Shown here: positions 26,008 to 34,799 of the stretch, one piece after another | Layout of the letters: every line of letters starts with the position of its first letter | How positions within the stretch are numbered: position 1 is the stretch's first letter | Source: Nitrospina sp. | GTDB taxonomy: Bacteria > Nitrospinota > Nitrospinia > Nitrospinales > Nitrospinaceae | DNA length: 64,000 nt | Direction: 5' to 3' | NCBI GenBank assembly: GCA_020430445.1 | Contig: JAGQJZ010000001.1 | Span: 1-64,000, forward strand | The notes under the pieces: model-generated | Database searches by the model: none | The model's input: the letters and a program-made list of their open reading frames with translations, nothing else | Told to the model about the DNA's origin: nothing | Program-made: the position numbers and the translations under genes

Positions 26008-29000
26008 ATGAACGATATTTTACAAACGGCATACAAGACGGTCAGCGCGTTTTCGTATTACATCCCGCACGCGCTCGCGAGCCTGTTGTTGCTCGGCCTG
26101 TCGGCGTTCATCTATATCAAGATCAAAAACCGCAAGGGCGAGGACGAGGAGACCGGCGGTCTTGAAGAAGACCAGGACCCGGGCAGCCCCCGCCATCACC
26201 GTTCCGCTTCCTGGTTCAAACTCCGCAAAAACCTGCGCCGGGCCCTGGCGACCCTGAAAGCCAATGTGTACGGCCGCCACCACCGCTATCAGATCCCCTG
26301 GTTCCTGCTGGTGGGGGAAACGGGTTCCGGAAAAACCGAGGCGCTGCACCACACCGACATCACCCTGCCCCTGGGGGCTCCCGAGGAAAACCTCGAAGGC
26401 AGCCGCGAGGGCTGGAAGTGGTGGTTCTTCGACCAGGGCATCGTCATCGATGTCGACGGCGACTACGTATTGCGCACCGACGGACAGCCCACCGATCACC
26501 GCGGCTGGCGCCATGTCCTGAACCTCCTGCAAAAAAACAGGCCGCAACGTCCGGTGGACGGGATCATCCTGACCATACCCGCCACCGACCTGGTGGGGCC
26601 GGCGGAAACGTTGAACGAGCGCGTCATCAAAATCGGCGACAAGGCCGCCGCCCTGTTCGACAAGATGGTGACCGCGCAGAAAATCCTCGGCATGCGCCTG
26701 CCGGTCTACGTGCTCGTCACCAAATGCGACCACGTCCGGGGCTTCAAGAGTTTCTGCGGCGAGTTGCCCAAGGGCCTGCAGCAGGACATACTCGGCTGGT
26801 CCAACCCGTACACGCTGGACACGGCCTACACGCCGAAATGGCTGGATGAGGCGTTTGAGAATCTCTACAAAAACCTCTACCAGACGCAGATCGAAGTCAT
26901 CGTCGACGGCATCCAGGTGCAGGACTCGGACGACTTCTTCGTCTTCCCCAGCGAGTTCAACTCCATGCTGGAACCGCTCCGCACCTACGCCAACCACCTG
27001 TTCAAACAAAGCGTGTACCACGAAGCCCTGTTCATGAGGGGACTGTTCTTTTGCGGAGACGCGGCGCTGAATGCTGCGGTGCCCATGCAAAACCTGTCCC
27101 TGTCGGCGGCGGAACCGCAACCTGTCCCGGTGGACAGCGGCCTGGAGACCTTCGACTCGGACGGCCCGCAGAGCCCCCGCAGGCTGGCTTTCCTGAAAGA
27201 CTTTTTAGAATTGAAGGTGTTCCCCGAATTCCGCCTGGCCCGGCCGACGGCCAAGGTATTTCTCTGGAGAAGCCGCCTCACCTGGGCCCTGCGTTCCGCC
27301 ATCGCCGGGATCGTGCTGATCTGGACCCTCGGCATGTGGTGGGGCTTCAGCCAGTTACAAGACGAAAAACAAACGCTCGAACCCCTGCTGGCCGACATCA
27401 ACGAACAGTTGCGCTACCTGAAGGTCCGCGGACCGGAAGAGGACCTGTCCTTCAACAAAATGGCCCTGAATTTGCTCAAGGGGATGACCAACGTCAACAC
27501 CACGACCCTCTCCTCGGTGTTCATCCCGCGTTCCTGGTTCAGCGATCTCGACGACCAGATCCGCCAGTCCATGGTGGTGGCCTACGACAAGATCATTTTA
27601 AAATCCCTGTTCTTCGAGTTGGAGGAAAAGGTCAAAACCACGCTTGAGCAGGCCGGTACCCTGGACCCCGGCGACAGCCTGGAAGCCAGCGCGGCTCCGG
27701 TGAAGTTTGACGACATCCCGCAGATGAAACGGCTCAAAAAGGTCATCACCGACCTGGAGGTTCTCTGGAAAAACGTGCAACTCTACAATGGCCTGCACAA
27801 CAGCAAGGACCTGACGCAACTGGGGGATGTGGTCAAATACCTGTTCGGCTTCGACCTGCCGGTGGACTTCTATCAGAACGCCGCCTATTACCACAACGCC
27901 CTCAAGGACGTTGAATACCGGCTGTACGACCCGACGATCACCCGTTACCTGCTGGCCATCCCCAAAGTCCGCGGGCTGGCGCAGGACCTGTTCATCCGCC
28001 TGTTCGAGGACAACCTCCTGCTGGTCCGCCTGGAGGATTTCGCGAAGGACCTCGAAACCATTCCGGAAGAAAACGTGCGCTCCTTTACTCCCGGAGGCGA
28101 GAGCAAATTCGACGCCCTGCTGAGAAAAATCGGGGAGATGAAAGCCCTGGTCGCGCGTCCGGAATTCGCCTGGATGGGAGGAATGGAACTGAACTTCGGC
28201 AAGGGATTCAATGAAGTCATGGCGTCCATCGAAACCTCTCCTTTCCTGGGACCGGACCTCAAGAACGAAATTGAAGAGACGGGTAAAGAAGGATTCCACG
28301 ACCTGACGTTCCAGTTGCGCAGTCAGGAGACCTCCTTCACCGGCCCGCTCCTCCATGCAGAGAGCGGTTTCATCCAGATGCACCTGTCCAACGGTGTGAT
28401 CAAGGTCGAAAAGGCGCTACAGGAATTTCTCAGCCACGATTTCATGAAGGTAGAAGACAAGGGTGAAGAACTGATCACCGAGATCGCGCCCAACGACCGC
28501 CTGACCTGGGACCCGGAGCTCCTGCAGGCGTCCGTGAACCTGTATGAGGACTATAAGGAGTTCGAACACCTCACCCTGCCCCGCTTTCCCAGCCAGTTGA
28601 AACCGATGGTCCAGCGCACGTCCATGCGGCGGCTTGAATCGAGCATGAACCGGCTGGTGGCCCGGGGCCAGACGTTCAAACCGATCCGCGAACAGTTCGC
28701 CTTCAACCGCAAGGAGGAGGAACTGGCGCAGGAAATACGGAGTTTCAAGAAGGCCGCGCCGCATCTGGGGCAGTTGATGGACATTTTCTTCGAACTCGAT
28801 TTCACGGAGTCCTCGTACACCCTGTTCGACCTGGTCACGCGCCACGGCTACCACCTGCTCAACAACGTCGACCGGATGCTGGAGTCCGAAGCGCTCTATG
28901 AATTCAAGGACGGCAATTTTTCCTGGTGGAACGGGCTGACTCCGGCTTCGCTTGAGGCCTATGAAGCGCTGGACGACAAGGAGCTTTCCTACTACCTCTC

Positions 29001-30171
29001 CATCCAGAGAGAACGCATCAAATACCTGGCTCGTCAGTACGCCGAACCCCTGGTCAATTTTCTGGTCAACCGCACCATCAAGCGCGGGCAGTTGGAGGAG
29101 CGCCTGGTCACCAAATGGCACCGGGTGCTGGTGGAACTCGACCGCTACGATGCCCGGCGCACGCAGAACACGCTCACCCTGCTGGAACGCTTCATCAAGG
29201 TGGAAATGGAAACGATCACTCCCGAAAACTGCCTGGAGAAAATCCCGGCCCGGGACCTCAAGGTTCCGGTACGCGATTTTTTTGGACAGAACCTGCACAA
29301 CCTGAAAGTGGAACTGTCCAAGCAATGCCGGCTCCTGGCCAAGGACGAAGTGCTCAAGAACTACTCCGTCGTTCAGGCGTTCTTCAACAACCGCCTGGCC
29401 GGGAAATATCCTTTCGTGCCCTTGACCGACCGGACGGTCGTCGACGAAGCCAACCCGGCGGACCTGCGGCATTTTTACCGCCTGCTCGACCGGTACCTCG
29501 ACCAGGGTCTGGGGCAACTTGAAAAGAGCACAAAATTTGGACTTTCGAAAGATAATGCTTTAGAATTCATATATCTAATGGAAGAAGCGCGGCCCTTTTT
29601 CGCCCCGTATCTGGCGCTGGAAAAATCCGAATTGTCGGATTATCTGCTTGAGGTGGATTTCCGTGTCAACCGCGAGGCCGAAACAGGAGCCAACCAGGTC
29701 ATCGAATGGCAACTCGAGACCCGGGGACAGGCCGCTCACGATCACCAGACGAAGAAAACACCTTTGCTCTGGGATCTGGGTGATCCCATCCGGGTGACGT
29801 TTCGGTGGGCCAAAAATTCGCCGGATATTCCGGTTTCCGCCGGGGACTGGCCCGGAGCCAATGTGGAAAAACGGACCGTGACCTATGAGTACGACAACCA
29901 ATGGTCGCTGATCCAGTTGTTGTCCCGGCATGAAGCGGGCATTGAGGATTTCGGACCGCTGGGAGATCCTAAACCCCACACCCTGAGGTTTCAGGTCAAT
30001 ACCCTTGAGCGGGATGAGGAGCGAATGCAAAAGGAAATTTTCGAACCCCGGTCCAGCGACGCCCGCCTCTTTGTACGCGTGGTCGTCAGGAATCCCCAAA
30101 ACAAGGAACGGGTGGTCATGCCGGCCTTCCCGGCTGAAGCGCCGGAGTTGAGGCAGGGCGTCAACAGTTAA
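26008..30171 (+). CDS. tssM: T6SS inner-membrane protein TssM (IcmF family)
   Basis: The 1387-aa protein is long for the family. It has a membrane span near residues 22-38, a cytoplasmic NTPase-like domain with Walker A GETGSGKT (103-110), a second span near 424-446, and a large periplasmic region ending in beta-rich TssJ-binding sequence. The N-terminal pair of spans typical of IcmF appears reduced to one. A patch at about 29530-29585 uses AT-rich, locally rare codons (around KFGLSKDNALEFIYL). TssM links TssL in the inner membrane to TssJ. Confidence 0.95.
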   Translation: MNDILQTAYKTVSAFSYYIPHALASLLLLGLSAFIYIKIKNRKGEDEETGGLEEDQDPGSPRHHRSASWFKLRKNLRRALATLKANVYGRHHRYQIPWFLLVGETGSGKTEALHHTDITLPLGAPEENLEGSREGWKWWFFDQGIVIDVDGDYVLRTDGQPTDHRGWRHVLNLLQKNRPQRPVDGIILTIPATDLVGPAETLNERVIKIGDKAAALFDKMVTAQKILGMRLPVYVLVTKCDHVRGFKSFCGELPKGLQQDILGWSNPYTLDTAYTPKWLDEAFENLYKNLYQTQIEVIVDGIQVQDSDDFFVFPSEFNSMLEPLRTYANHLFKQSVYHEALFMRGLFFCGDAALNAAVPMQNLSLSAAEPQPVPVDSGLETFDSDGPQSPRRLAFLKDFLELKVFPEFRLARPTAKVFLWRSRLTWALRSAIAGIVLIWTLGMWWGFSQLQDEKQTLEPLLADINEQLRYLKVRGPEEDLSFNKMALNLLKGMTNVNTTTLSSVFIPRSWFSDLDDQIRQSMVVAYDKIILKSLFFELEEKVKTTLEQAGTLDPGDSLEASAAPVKFDDIPQMKRLKKVITDLEVLWKNVQLYNGLHNSKDLTQLGDVVKYLFGFDLPVDFYQNAAYYHNALKDVEYRLYDPTITRYLLAIPKVRGLAQDLFIRLFEDNLLLVRLEDFAKDLETIPEENVRSFTPGGESKFDALLRKIGEMKALVARPEFAWMGGMELNFGKGFNEVMASIETSPFLGPDLKNEIEETGKEGFHDLTFQLRSQETSFTGPLLHAESGFIQMHLSNGVIKVEKALQEFLSHDFMKVEDKGEELITEIAPNDRLTWDPELLQASVNLYEDYKEFEHLTLPRFPSQLKPMVQRTSMRRLESSMNRLVARGQTFKPIREQFAFNRKEEELAQEIRSFKKAAPHLGQLMDIFFELDFTESSYTLFDLVTRHGYHLLNNVDRMLESEALYEFKDGNFSWWNGLTPASLEAYEALDDKELSYYLSIQRERIKYLARQYAEPLVNFLVNRTIKRGQLEERLVTKWHRVLVELDRYDARRTQNTLTLLERFIKVEMETITPENCLEKIPARDLKVPVRDFFGQNLHNLKVELSKQCRLLAKDEVLKNYSVVQAFFNNRLAGKYPFVPLTDRTVVDEANPADLRHFYRLLDRYLDQGLGQLEKSTKFGLSKDNALEFIYLMEEARPFFAPYLALEKSELSDYLLEVDFRVNREAETGANQVIEWQLETRGQAAHDHQTKKTPLLWDLGDPIRVTFRWAKNSPDIPVSAGDWPGANVEKRTVTYEYDNQWSLIQLLSRHEAGIEDFGPLGDPKPHTLRFQVNTLERDEERMQKEIFEPRSSDARLFVRVVVRNPQNKERVVMPAFPAEAPELRQGVNS

Positions 30172-30266
30172 ATGCAAAAGGACGCCACGGTGGCCCCGGG
30201 CGTTTTACTTTTACATGGAGAATCACTGGAACCGGATGTAACCAGGTATTTGAAGGTTTAGACACA

Positions 30267-30408
30267 TTCCCACCATGGGAACAGGCAGGTTTCACGCACG
30301 GAGTTTGAGTTTTACCTTGAAACGTTCCGCACCTCCGGAACCAACAGGTTTCACGCACGGAGTTTGAGTTTTATCTTGAAACGTTCCGCGCCTCCGGAAC
30401 CAACAGGT
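30267..30408 (+). repeat. 59-bp tandem repeat with hairpins in the tssA leader
   Basis: Two copies (30286-30344 and 30345-30403) differ at only two positions, and a third copy begins with CAGGT at 30404. Each contains a hairpin TTCCG...CGGAA (30325-30340; 30384-30399). An older, diverged copy upstream has TTCCC-ACCAT-GGGAA (30267-30281), in which the closing pair has changed on both sides. The array ends 9 bp before the tssA ATG. Confidence 0.85.
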
Positions 30409-30416
30409 TATTCGAT

Positions 30417-31607
30417 ATGGCAACAACCACGGCGCCCCGTTGGGTCGACTGGGACAAGCTGGACGCCCCCATCTCAGGTGAAAAGCCCGAGGGAGAATCC
30501 CTGCGCTACGAGGGAACCTACGACAAGATTGAAGACGCCCGCAGGCGGGACAACCCCAACCTCGAGTTGGGCGTGTGGGAAACCGAATTGAAACAGGCCG
30601 ACTGGGATCAGGTGATCCAGTTGGCCACCCAGGCTCTGGAGACCCGCACCAAGGATTTGCAGATCGCCACCTGGCTGATGGAAGCCTGGGTTTACAAATA
30701 CCGTTTTGAAGGGGTCCGGCATGGGCTGGAGGTTTTATTCCGCCTCTGCGACAAGTTCTGGAGCACCGCCTACCCCCAGATGGAAGGGGAAGACCTCGAC
30801 GCGCGAGTGCGGCCATTTGAATGGATCAACACCAAGCTGAACCTGCAATTGAAGCTGATCCCTCTGTCGCAACCCCGGTTGACGGACCAGACGCCGGTCA
30901 CCTACGCCGATTACGAAAAAGCCTCGTTCAACGAAAACGAGGCGCGGAAAAACGAAAGGGCCCGCGAAAAACTGGAAACCGAAATGAGCTACAGCCGGTT
31001 TTTCGCCAGTTGCGACCACACACCGCCGGATTTCTACCGGGAACTGGCCATGCAGATCCAGGGATCCCGCGACCGGCTGCGCAATCTGGAAGGGTATCTG
31101 GACGACAAGTGCGGCAAGGAGTCTCCCAGTCTACTCAATTACCGGGAGACCCTGAAATCGATCAACCGCCTGCTCGACGAAATCCGCGAGCGGCAGGGCA
31201 TCGGCGGCGAGGAAGTCGAAACGGAACCGGTTGTCCAGGCGGACACTCAACCCCCGGCAGAGGAGATCACTCAACCCGTGGACGAGCAGGCACATGACCA
31301 GGCCCCCGAAGCTTCAGGCGCCGGAACCAACGGGGCCGAACCGGTAACAGCAGGCGCGGTTTCCGGTCCGCCGGGAAAATTCAAGACCCGGCAGGAGGCT
31401 TACCGGACCCTGAGCGAAATCGCGGATTTTCTCGAACGCACGGAGCCCCACAGCCCGACGCCGCACCTCATCCGGCGCGCCGTGTCCTGGGGCAACATGA
31501 CCCTGGACCAGTTGCTCCTGGAAATCGTCCGCGACGAGAACGATCTCCGCTTTATTTATGATCTCCTGGGTCTGGGGAAAAACACGTACGGGGAAGACGA
31601 CGAATAA
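30417..31607 (+). CDS. tssA: T6SS cap/assembly protein TssA
   Basis: The 396-aa protein starts with an ImpA N-terminal domain (DAPISGEKPEGESLRYEGTYDKIEDARR, VWETELKQADWDQVIQLATQAL, LMEAWVYKYRFEGVRHGLEVLF). A Gln/Glu/Pro-rich linker (about residues 262-310) follows, then a helical C-terminal domain (EAYRTLSEIADFLERTEPHSPTPHLIRRA). TssA coordinates baseplate and sheath assembly. Its translation start lies in an unusual tandem-repeat leader after tssM. Confidence 0.93.
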   Translation: MATTTAPRWVDWDKLDAPISGEKPEGESLRYEGTYDKIEDARRRDNPNLELGVWETELKQADWDQVIQLATQALETRTKDLQIATWLMEAWVYKYRFEGVRHGLEVLFRLCDKFWSTAYPQMEGEDLDARVRPFEWINTKLNLQLKLIPLSQPRLTDQTPVTYADYEKASFNENEARKNERAREKLETEMSYSRFFASCDHTPPDFYRELAMQIQGSRDRLRNLEGYLDDKCGKESPSLLNYRETLKSINRLLDEIRERQGIGGEEVETEPVVQADTQPPAEEITQPVDEQAHDQAPEASGAGTNGAEPVTAGAVSGPPGKFKTRQEAYRTLSEIADFLERTEPHSPTPHLIRRAVSWGNMTLDQLLLEIVRDENDLRFIYDLLGLGKNTYGEDDE

Positions 31608-31693
31608 CAACGTAACACAGTGTGGCTTTGAACCTTTGATACACGTTTTTAACCTTATTATTAACACAATGGAAACCTCTAGAAGGAGGGGAC

Positions 31694-32236
31694 ATGGCTG
31701 AAAGCATCCAACACAAGCTTGGCCGGGTTCGGCCACCCAGAGTCCAGATCACCTACGATGTGGAAACCCTGGGTGCGATCGAAATGAAGGAACTTCCCTT
31801 TGTGGTGGGAATACTGGCGGATCTCTCCGGCAAACCGGAAGAACCCCTGCCGCTGCTCAAGGAACGGAAGTTCGTTGAAATCGACCGCGACAACTTCAAT
31901 GACATCATGAATTCCATCGAGCCCCGGCTGGCTATGCGGGTGCCCAACACCATCGCGGGCGACGATTCGCAGCTCAATGTGGAACTGAAGTTTCACAACA
32001 TGGACGACTTCGAACCCGTGGAAATCGTCAAACAGGTTCCCGCCCTTCGCAAGCTGTACGAAGCGCGTCAGAAACTGAACGACCTTTTGACCAAACTCGA
32101 CGGCAACGATGAGCTCGACCGGCTCCTCAGTGAAGTGGTCGAAAATACTGACGGCTTGAACGAAATGAAAGCCGCCCGCCCCGCCGGTGAAGAAGCAGAA
32201 GGCGGCGAAGGTGGTGAGGAAGGAGGGGAAGGCTAA
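31694..32236 (+). CDS. tssB: T6SS contractile sheath small subunit TssB
   Basis: The 180-aa protein shows the TssB/VipA wording RVQITYDVETLGAIEMKELPFVVG, LADLSG, RKFVEIDRDNFNDIM and a C-terminal helix that pairs with TssC. It ends in a Glu/Gly-rich tail absent from most short family members. A strong AAGGAGG precedes the ATG. Its stop overlaps the tssC start by 1 bp (TAATG), giving coupled, roughly equal synthesis of the two sheath proteins. Confidence 0.96.
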   Translation: MAESIQHKLGRVRPPRVQITYDVETLGAIEMKELPFVVGILADLSGKPEEPLPLLKERKFVEIDRDNFNDIMNSIEPRLAMRVPNTIAGDDSQLNVELKFHNMDDFEPVEIVKQVPALRKLYEARQKLNDLLTKLDGNDELDRLLSEVVENTDGLNEMKAARPAGEEAEGGEGGEEGGEG

Positions 32237-33714
32237 TGGCTGAAGAAACCAGTGCAGAAGGCGGAGCCACAGCGGAAGAGCTGAGCCTCGTCGACAACAT
32301 CATTCAGAACGGCCGCATCGCGCGCGACGAATCCCAACTGGAATACGCCAAGGACCTGGTCGCGGAATTCGCCACCCAGATTCTGGACGAGGGGATGACC
32401 GTCAACGCGGACACCGTGGCCATGATCTCCAACCGCATCGCCCAGATCGATGAACTCATCACCAACCAGCTCAACGAGGTCATGCACCATGAGGACTTCC
32501 AGAAGCTGGAAGGCTCCTGGCGCGGCATGCATTACCTGGTCATGAACACGGAGACCAGCACCACGCTGAAACTCCGGTTGATGAACGTTTCCAAAGCCGA
32601 TCTCCTGAAAGACCTGGAAAAGGCCGTCGAATTCGACCAGAGCGCGATGTTCAAGAAGGTCTACGAAGAGGAATACGGCACCTTCGGCGGACATCCCTAC
32701 AGCATGCTGGTGGGGGACTACGAATTCACCCGGCACCCGCAGGATTTCGCGCTGCTGGAAAAAATCTCGCAGGTGGCCGCCGCCGCTCACGCGCCTTTCA
32801 TCTCCGCGGCGCACCCGAGGCTGTTCGATCTCGACAGCTACACGTCCCTGGGGATTCCCCGCGACCTGGCGAAAATCTTCGAAAGCATGGAGCTCATCAA
32901 GTGGCGTTCCTTCCGCGAATCCGAAGATTCCCGTTATGTGACCCTGACCCTGCCGCGGGCGCTCATCCGCCTGCCGTATGGCCCGGACACGGTACCGGTT
33001 GAAGGGCTCGACTTCCGCGAGGACGTCGACGGGCGTGACCATAACAAATACGCCTGGACCAATTCCGCATGGATCCTGACCCAGCGCATCACCAACGCCT
33101 TTGCCCTGCACGGCTGGGTGGCGGCGATCCGCGGCGTGGAAGGCGGCGGCAAGGTCGAAGGTCTGCCCACGCACACCTTCAAGACCGACGAGGGCGACAT
33201 CGCGCTCAAGTGCCCCACCGAAATCTCCATCACGGACCGGCGGGAAAAGGAACTCAACGACCTCGGTTTCATCTCGCTTTGCCACTGCAAGGGCACGGAT
33301 TACGCGGCCTTCTTCGGCGGGGCGACGACGAACAAGCCCAAGGTCTACAACCTGGACGCGGCGAACGCCAACGCGCGCCTGTCCGCCCTGCTCCCCTACA
33401 TCCTCAACGCATCGCGTTTCGCGCACTACCTGAAAGCGATCATGCGGGACAAGGTGGGCAGTTTCATGACCCGGGACAACGTCTCCAGTTACCTCAACAA
33501 CTGGATCGCAAGTTACGTCCTGTTGAGCGACGAAGCCGGGCAGGAAACCAAGGCGAAGTATCCGCTGCGTGAGGCCCGCGTGGACGTCACGGAGATCCCC
33601 GGGAAACCGGGCTGCTACAACGCCGTTGTGTTCCTGCGCCCGCATTTCCAGTTGGAAGAGTTGACCGCGTCGATTCGCCTGGTGGCGGAATTGCCGCCTC
33701 CCGCCGGTGGTTAA
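32236..33714 (+). CDS. tssC: T6SS contractile sheath large subunit TssC
   Basis: The 492-aa protein has the TssC/VipB features: ITNQLNEVMHHEDFQKLEGSWRGMHYLV, LLVGDYEF-like MLVGDYEFTRHP, FISAAHP, LPRALIRLPYG and DNVSSYLNNWIASYVL. It forms the outer sheath with TssB, contracting to push the Hcp tube and recycled by ClpV. It directly follows tssB. Confidence 0.97.
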   Translation: MAEETSAEGGATAEELSLVDNIIQNGRIARDESQLEYAKDLVAEFATQILDEGMTVNADTVAMISNRIAQIDELITNQLNEVMHHEDFQKLEGSWRGMHYLVMNTETSTTLKLRLMNVSKADLLKDLEKAVEFDQSAMFKKVYEEEYGTFGGHPYSMLVGDYEFTRHPQDFALLEKISQVAAAAHAPFISAAHPRLFDLDSYTSLGIPRDLAKIFESMELIKWRSFRESEDSRYVTLTLPRALIRLPYGPDTVPVEGLDFREDVDGRDHNKYAWTNSAWILTQRITNAFALHGWVAAIRGVEGGGKVEGLPTHTFKTDEGDIALKCPTEISITDRREKELNDLGFISLCHCKGTDYAAFFGGATTNKPKVYNLDAANANARLSALLPYILNASRFAHYLKAIMRDKVGSFMTRDNVSSYLNNWIASYVLLSDEAGQETKAKYPLREARVDVTEIPGKPGCYNAVVFLRPHFQLEELTASIRLVAELPPPAGG

Positions 33715-33727
33715 AACCTGATATAAT

Positions 33728-33767
33728 GTCCGGGTCGCTGTTGCGGCCCGGACGGGTTGAAACCGTC
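33728..33767 (+). promoter_or_regulatory. Strong mRNA hairpin between tssC and hcp
   Basis: Arms 33728-33738 and 33743-33753 form an 11-bp stem (one G-T wobble) closed by TGTT. A smaller GACGG/CCGTC hairpin shares its 3' edge (33751-33767). There is no T-run, so it is not a classical terminator. It could stabilise or partly terminate the message ahead of hcp. Confidence 0.65.
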
Positions 33768-33808
33768 CCCGGTGGGGATCCTATACCTGAACATGAAAGG
33801 AGACATAC

Positions 33809-34312
33809 ATGGCTGGTGACATGTATATGGAAATAGATGGAATCAAGGGGGAATCGACCGACAAGGATCATGCCGGCTGGTTTGAAATCACCTCCTATTC
33901 CTTTGCCGCCAATCAGCCCGCGGCGGCCACCCGCAGCACGGCCGGCGGCGCAACGGTGGAACGGGTCTACCTGTCCGATTTCTCTGTCACGAAATCCATG
34001 GACATCGGGACCCCGAGCCTGGCCCTGGCCTGCTGCACCGGACGGGCGCTCAAGAAAATCACCATCTCCTGCTGGCGTTCCGACACCACGGGGGAAAAAC
34101 CCACCCCGGTTGAATACATCAAATATGTTTTGACCGATGCGATCATCACCAACTACTCGGTCAGTGGTGGCGCCGGGGATATTCCGAGCGAGTCCATTTC
34201 CTTCAACTACGCCAAGATCACCTGGAACTACCTCCCGCAGAAGGAAGGTGGCGGCGGCAAGGAAGGAAACAAGGAATCCGGTTGGGATCTGTTTAAGAAT
34301 GAAGCGGTCTGA
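33809..34312 (+). CDS. hcp: T6SS inner tube protein Hcp (TssD)
   Basis: The 167-aa protein is a typical Hcp: MAGDMYMEIDGIKGESTDKDHAGWFEITSYSF, then VYLSDFSVTKSMD, LKKITISCWR, YVLTDAIITNYSVSGG and the closing SFNYAKITWNY. It stacks as hexameric rings forming the expelled tube. A Gly/Lys-rich tail of about 23 residues follows the fold. AAAGGAG precedes the start. The stop overlaps tssE by 14 bp. Confidence 0.97.
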   Translation: MAGDMYMEIDGIKGESTDKDHAGWFEITSYSFAANQPAAATRSTAGGATVERVYLSDFSVTKSMDIGTPSLALACCTGRALKKITISCWRSDTTGEKPTPVEYIKYVLTDAIITNYSVSGGAGDIPSESISFNYAKITWNYLPQKEGGGGKEGNKESGWDLFKNEAV

Positions 34313-34799
34313 GGATCTTTGGCCACGTAAATCGAAGCCCGATCCCGCACGCGCGGGGCTTCTCGATCGTCTGGTCGACCACGACCTGCATTCGGACGAG
34401 GAGCCCCGCCCCAAGCGGACCTACGACCGGGACGAATTGTTCCTTTCCATCATCAAGGAACTGGACCGCGTCCTCAACACGCGGTGCATCGTCCCGAAGA
34501 ACGCCCTGAAACAGCGTCAACGCAGCGTCGTCGACTACGGCGTGGCCGACACCACGGGCATGAACACCCTCGCCCTCGACGACCACATCACCATCACCCG
34601 TTCCATCAAGGAAGCCATCACCCGTTATGAACCCCGCCTCCAGCAGGTCCAGGTCTCGGTCGACCCTGTCGCCCCCAACGAACGTTCCCTCGTGGTGCGT
34701 ATCAACGGCATGATCCAGCTGGATCACATTCGGGAGCCGGTGTCCTTTCCCATCGTCATCAAAAGCGATACCGGCCAAGTGACCGTGAATGCTCAATAG
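34299..34799 (+). CDS. tssE: T6SS baseplate protein TssE (gp25-like)
   Basis: The 166-aa protein carries the gp25-like lysozyme-fold domain of TssE: LLDRLVDHD near the start, SIIKELDRVLNTRC, VVDYGVADTTGMN, and IKEAITRYEPRLQQVQV. It joins the sheath to the TssFG wedge. The ATG at 34299 was chosen because the protein then begins just before the conserved DLWPRK segment; the frame open upstream lies within hcp and is not used. It overlaps hcp by 14 bp and tssF by 11 bp. Confidence 0.92.
   Translation: MKRSEDLWPRKSKPDPARAGLLDRLVDHDLHSDEEPRPKRTYDRDELFLSIIKELDRVLNTRCIVPKNALKQRQRSVVDYGVADTTGMNTLALDDHITITRSIKEAITRYEPRLQQVQVSVDPVAPNERSLVVRINGMIQLDHIREPVSFPIVIKSDTGQVTVNAQ

Noticed and set aside
30286-30403. 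CRISPR-like array in the tssA leader
   Set aside because: The 59-bp units are directly abutting with no spacers, so it is a tandem repeat.
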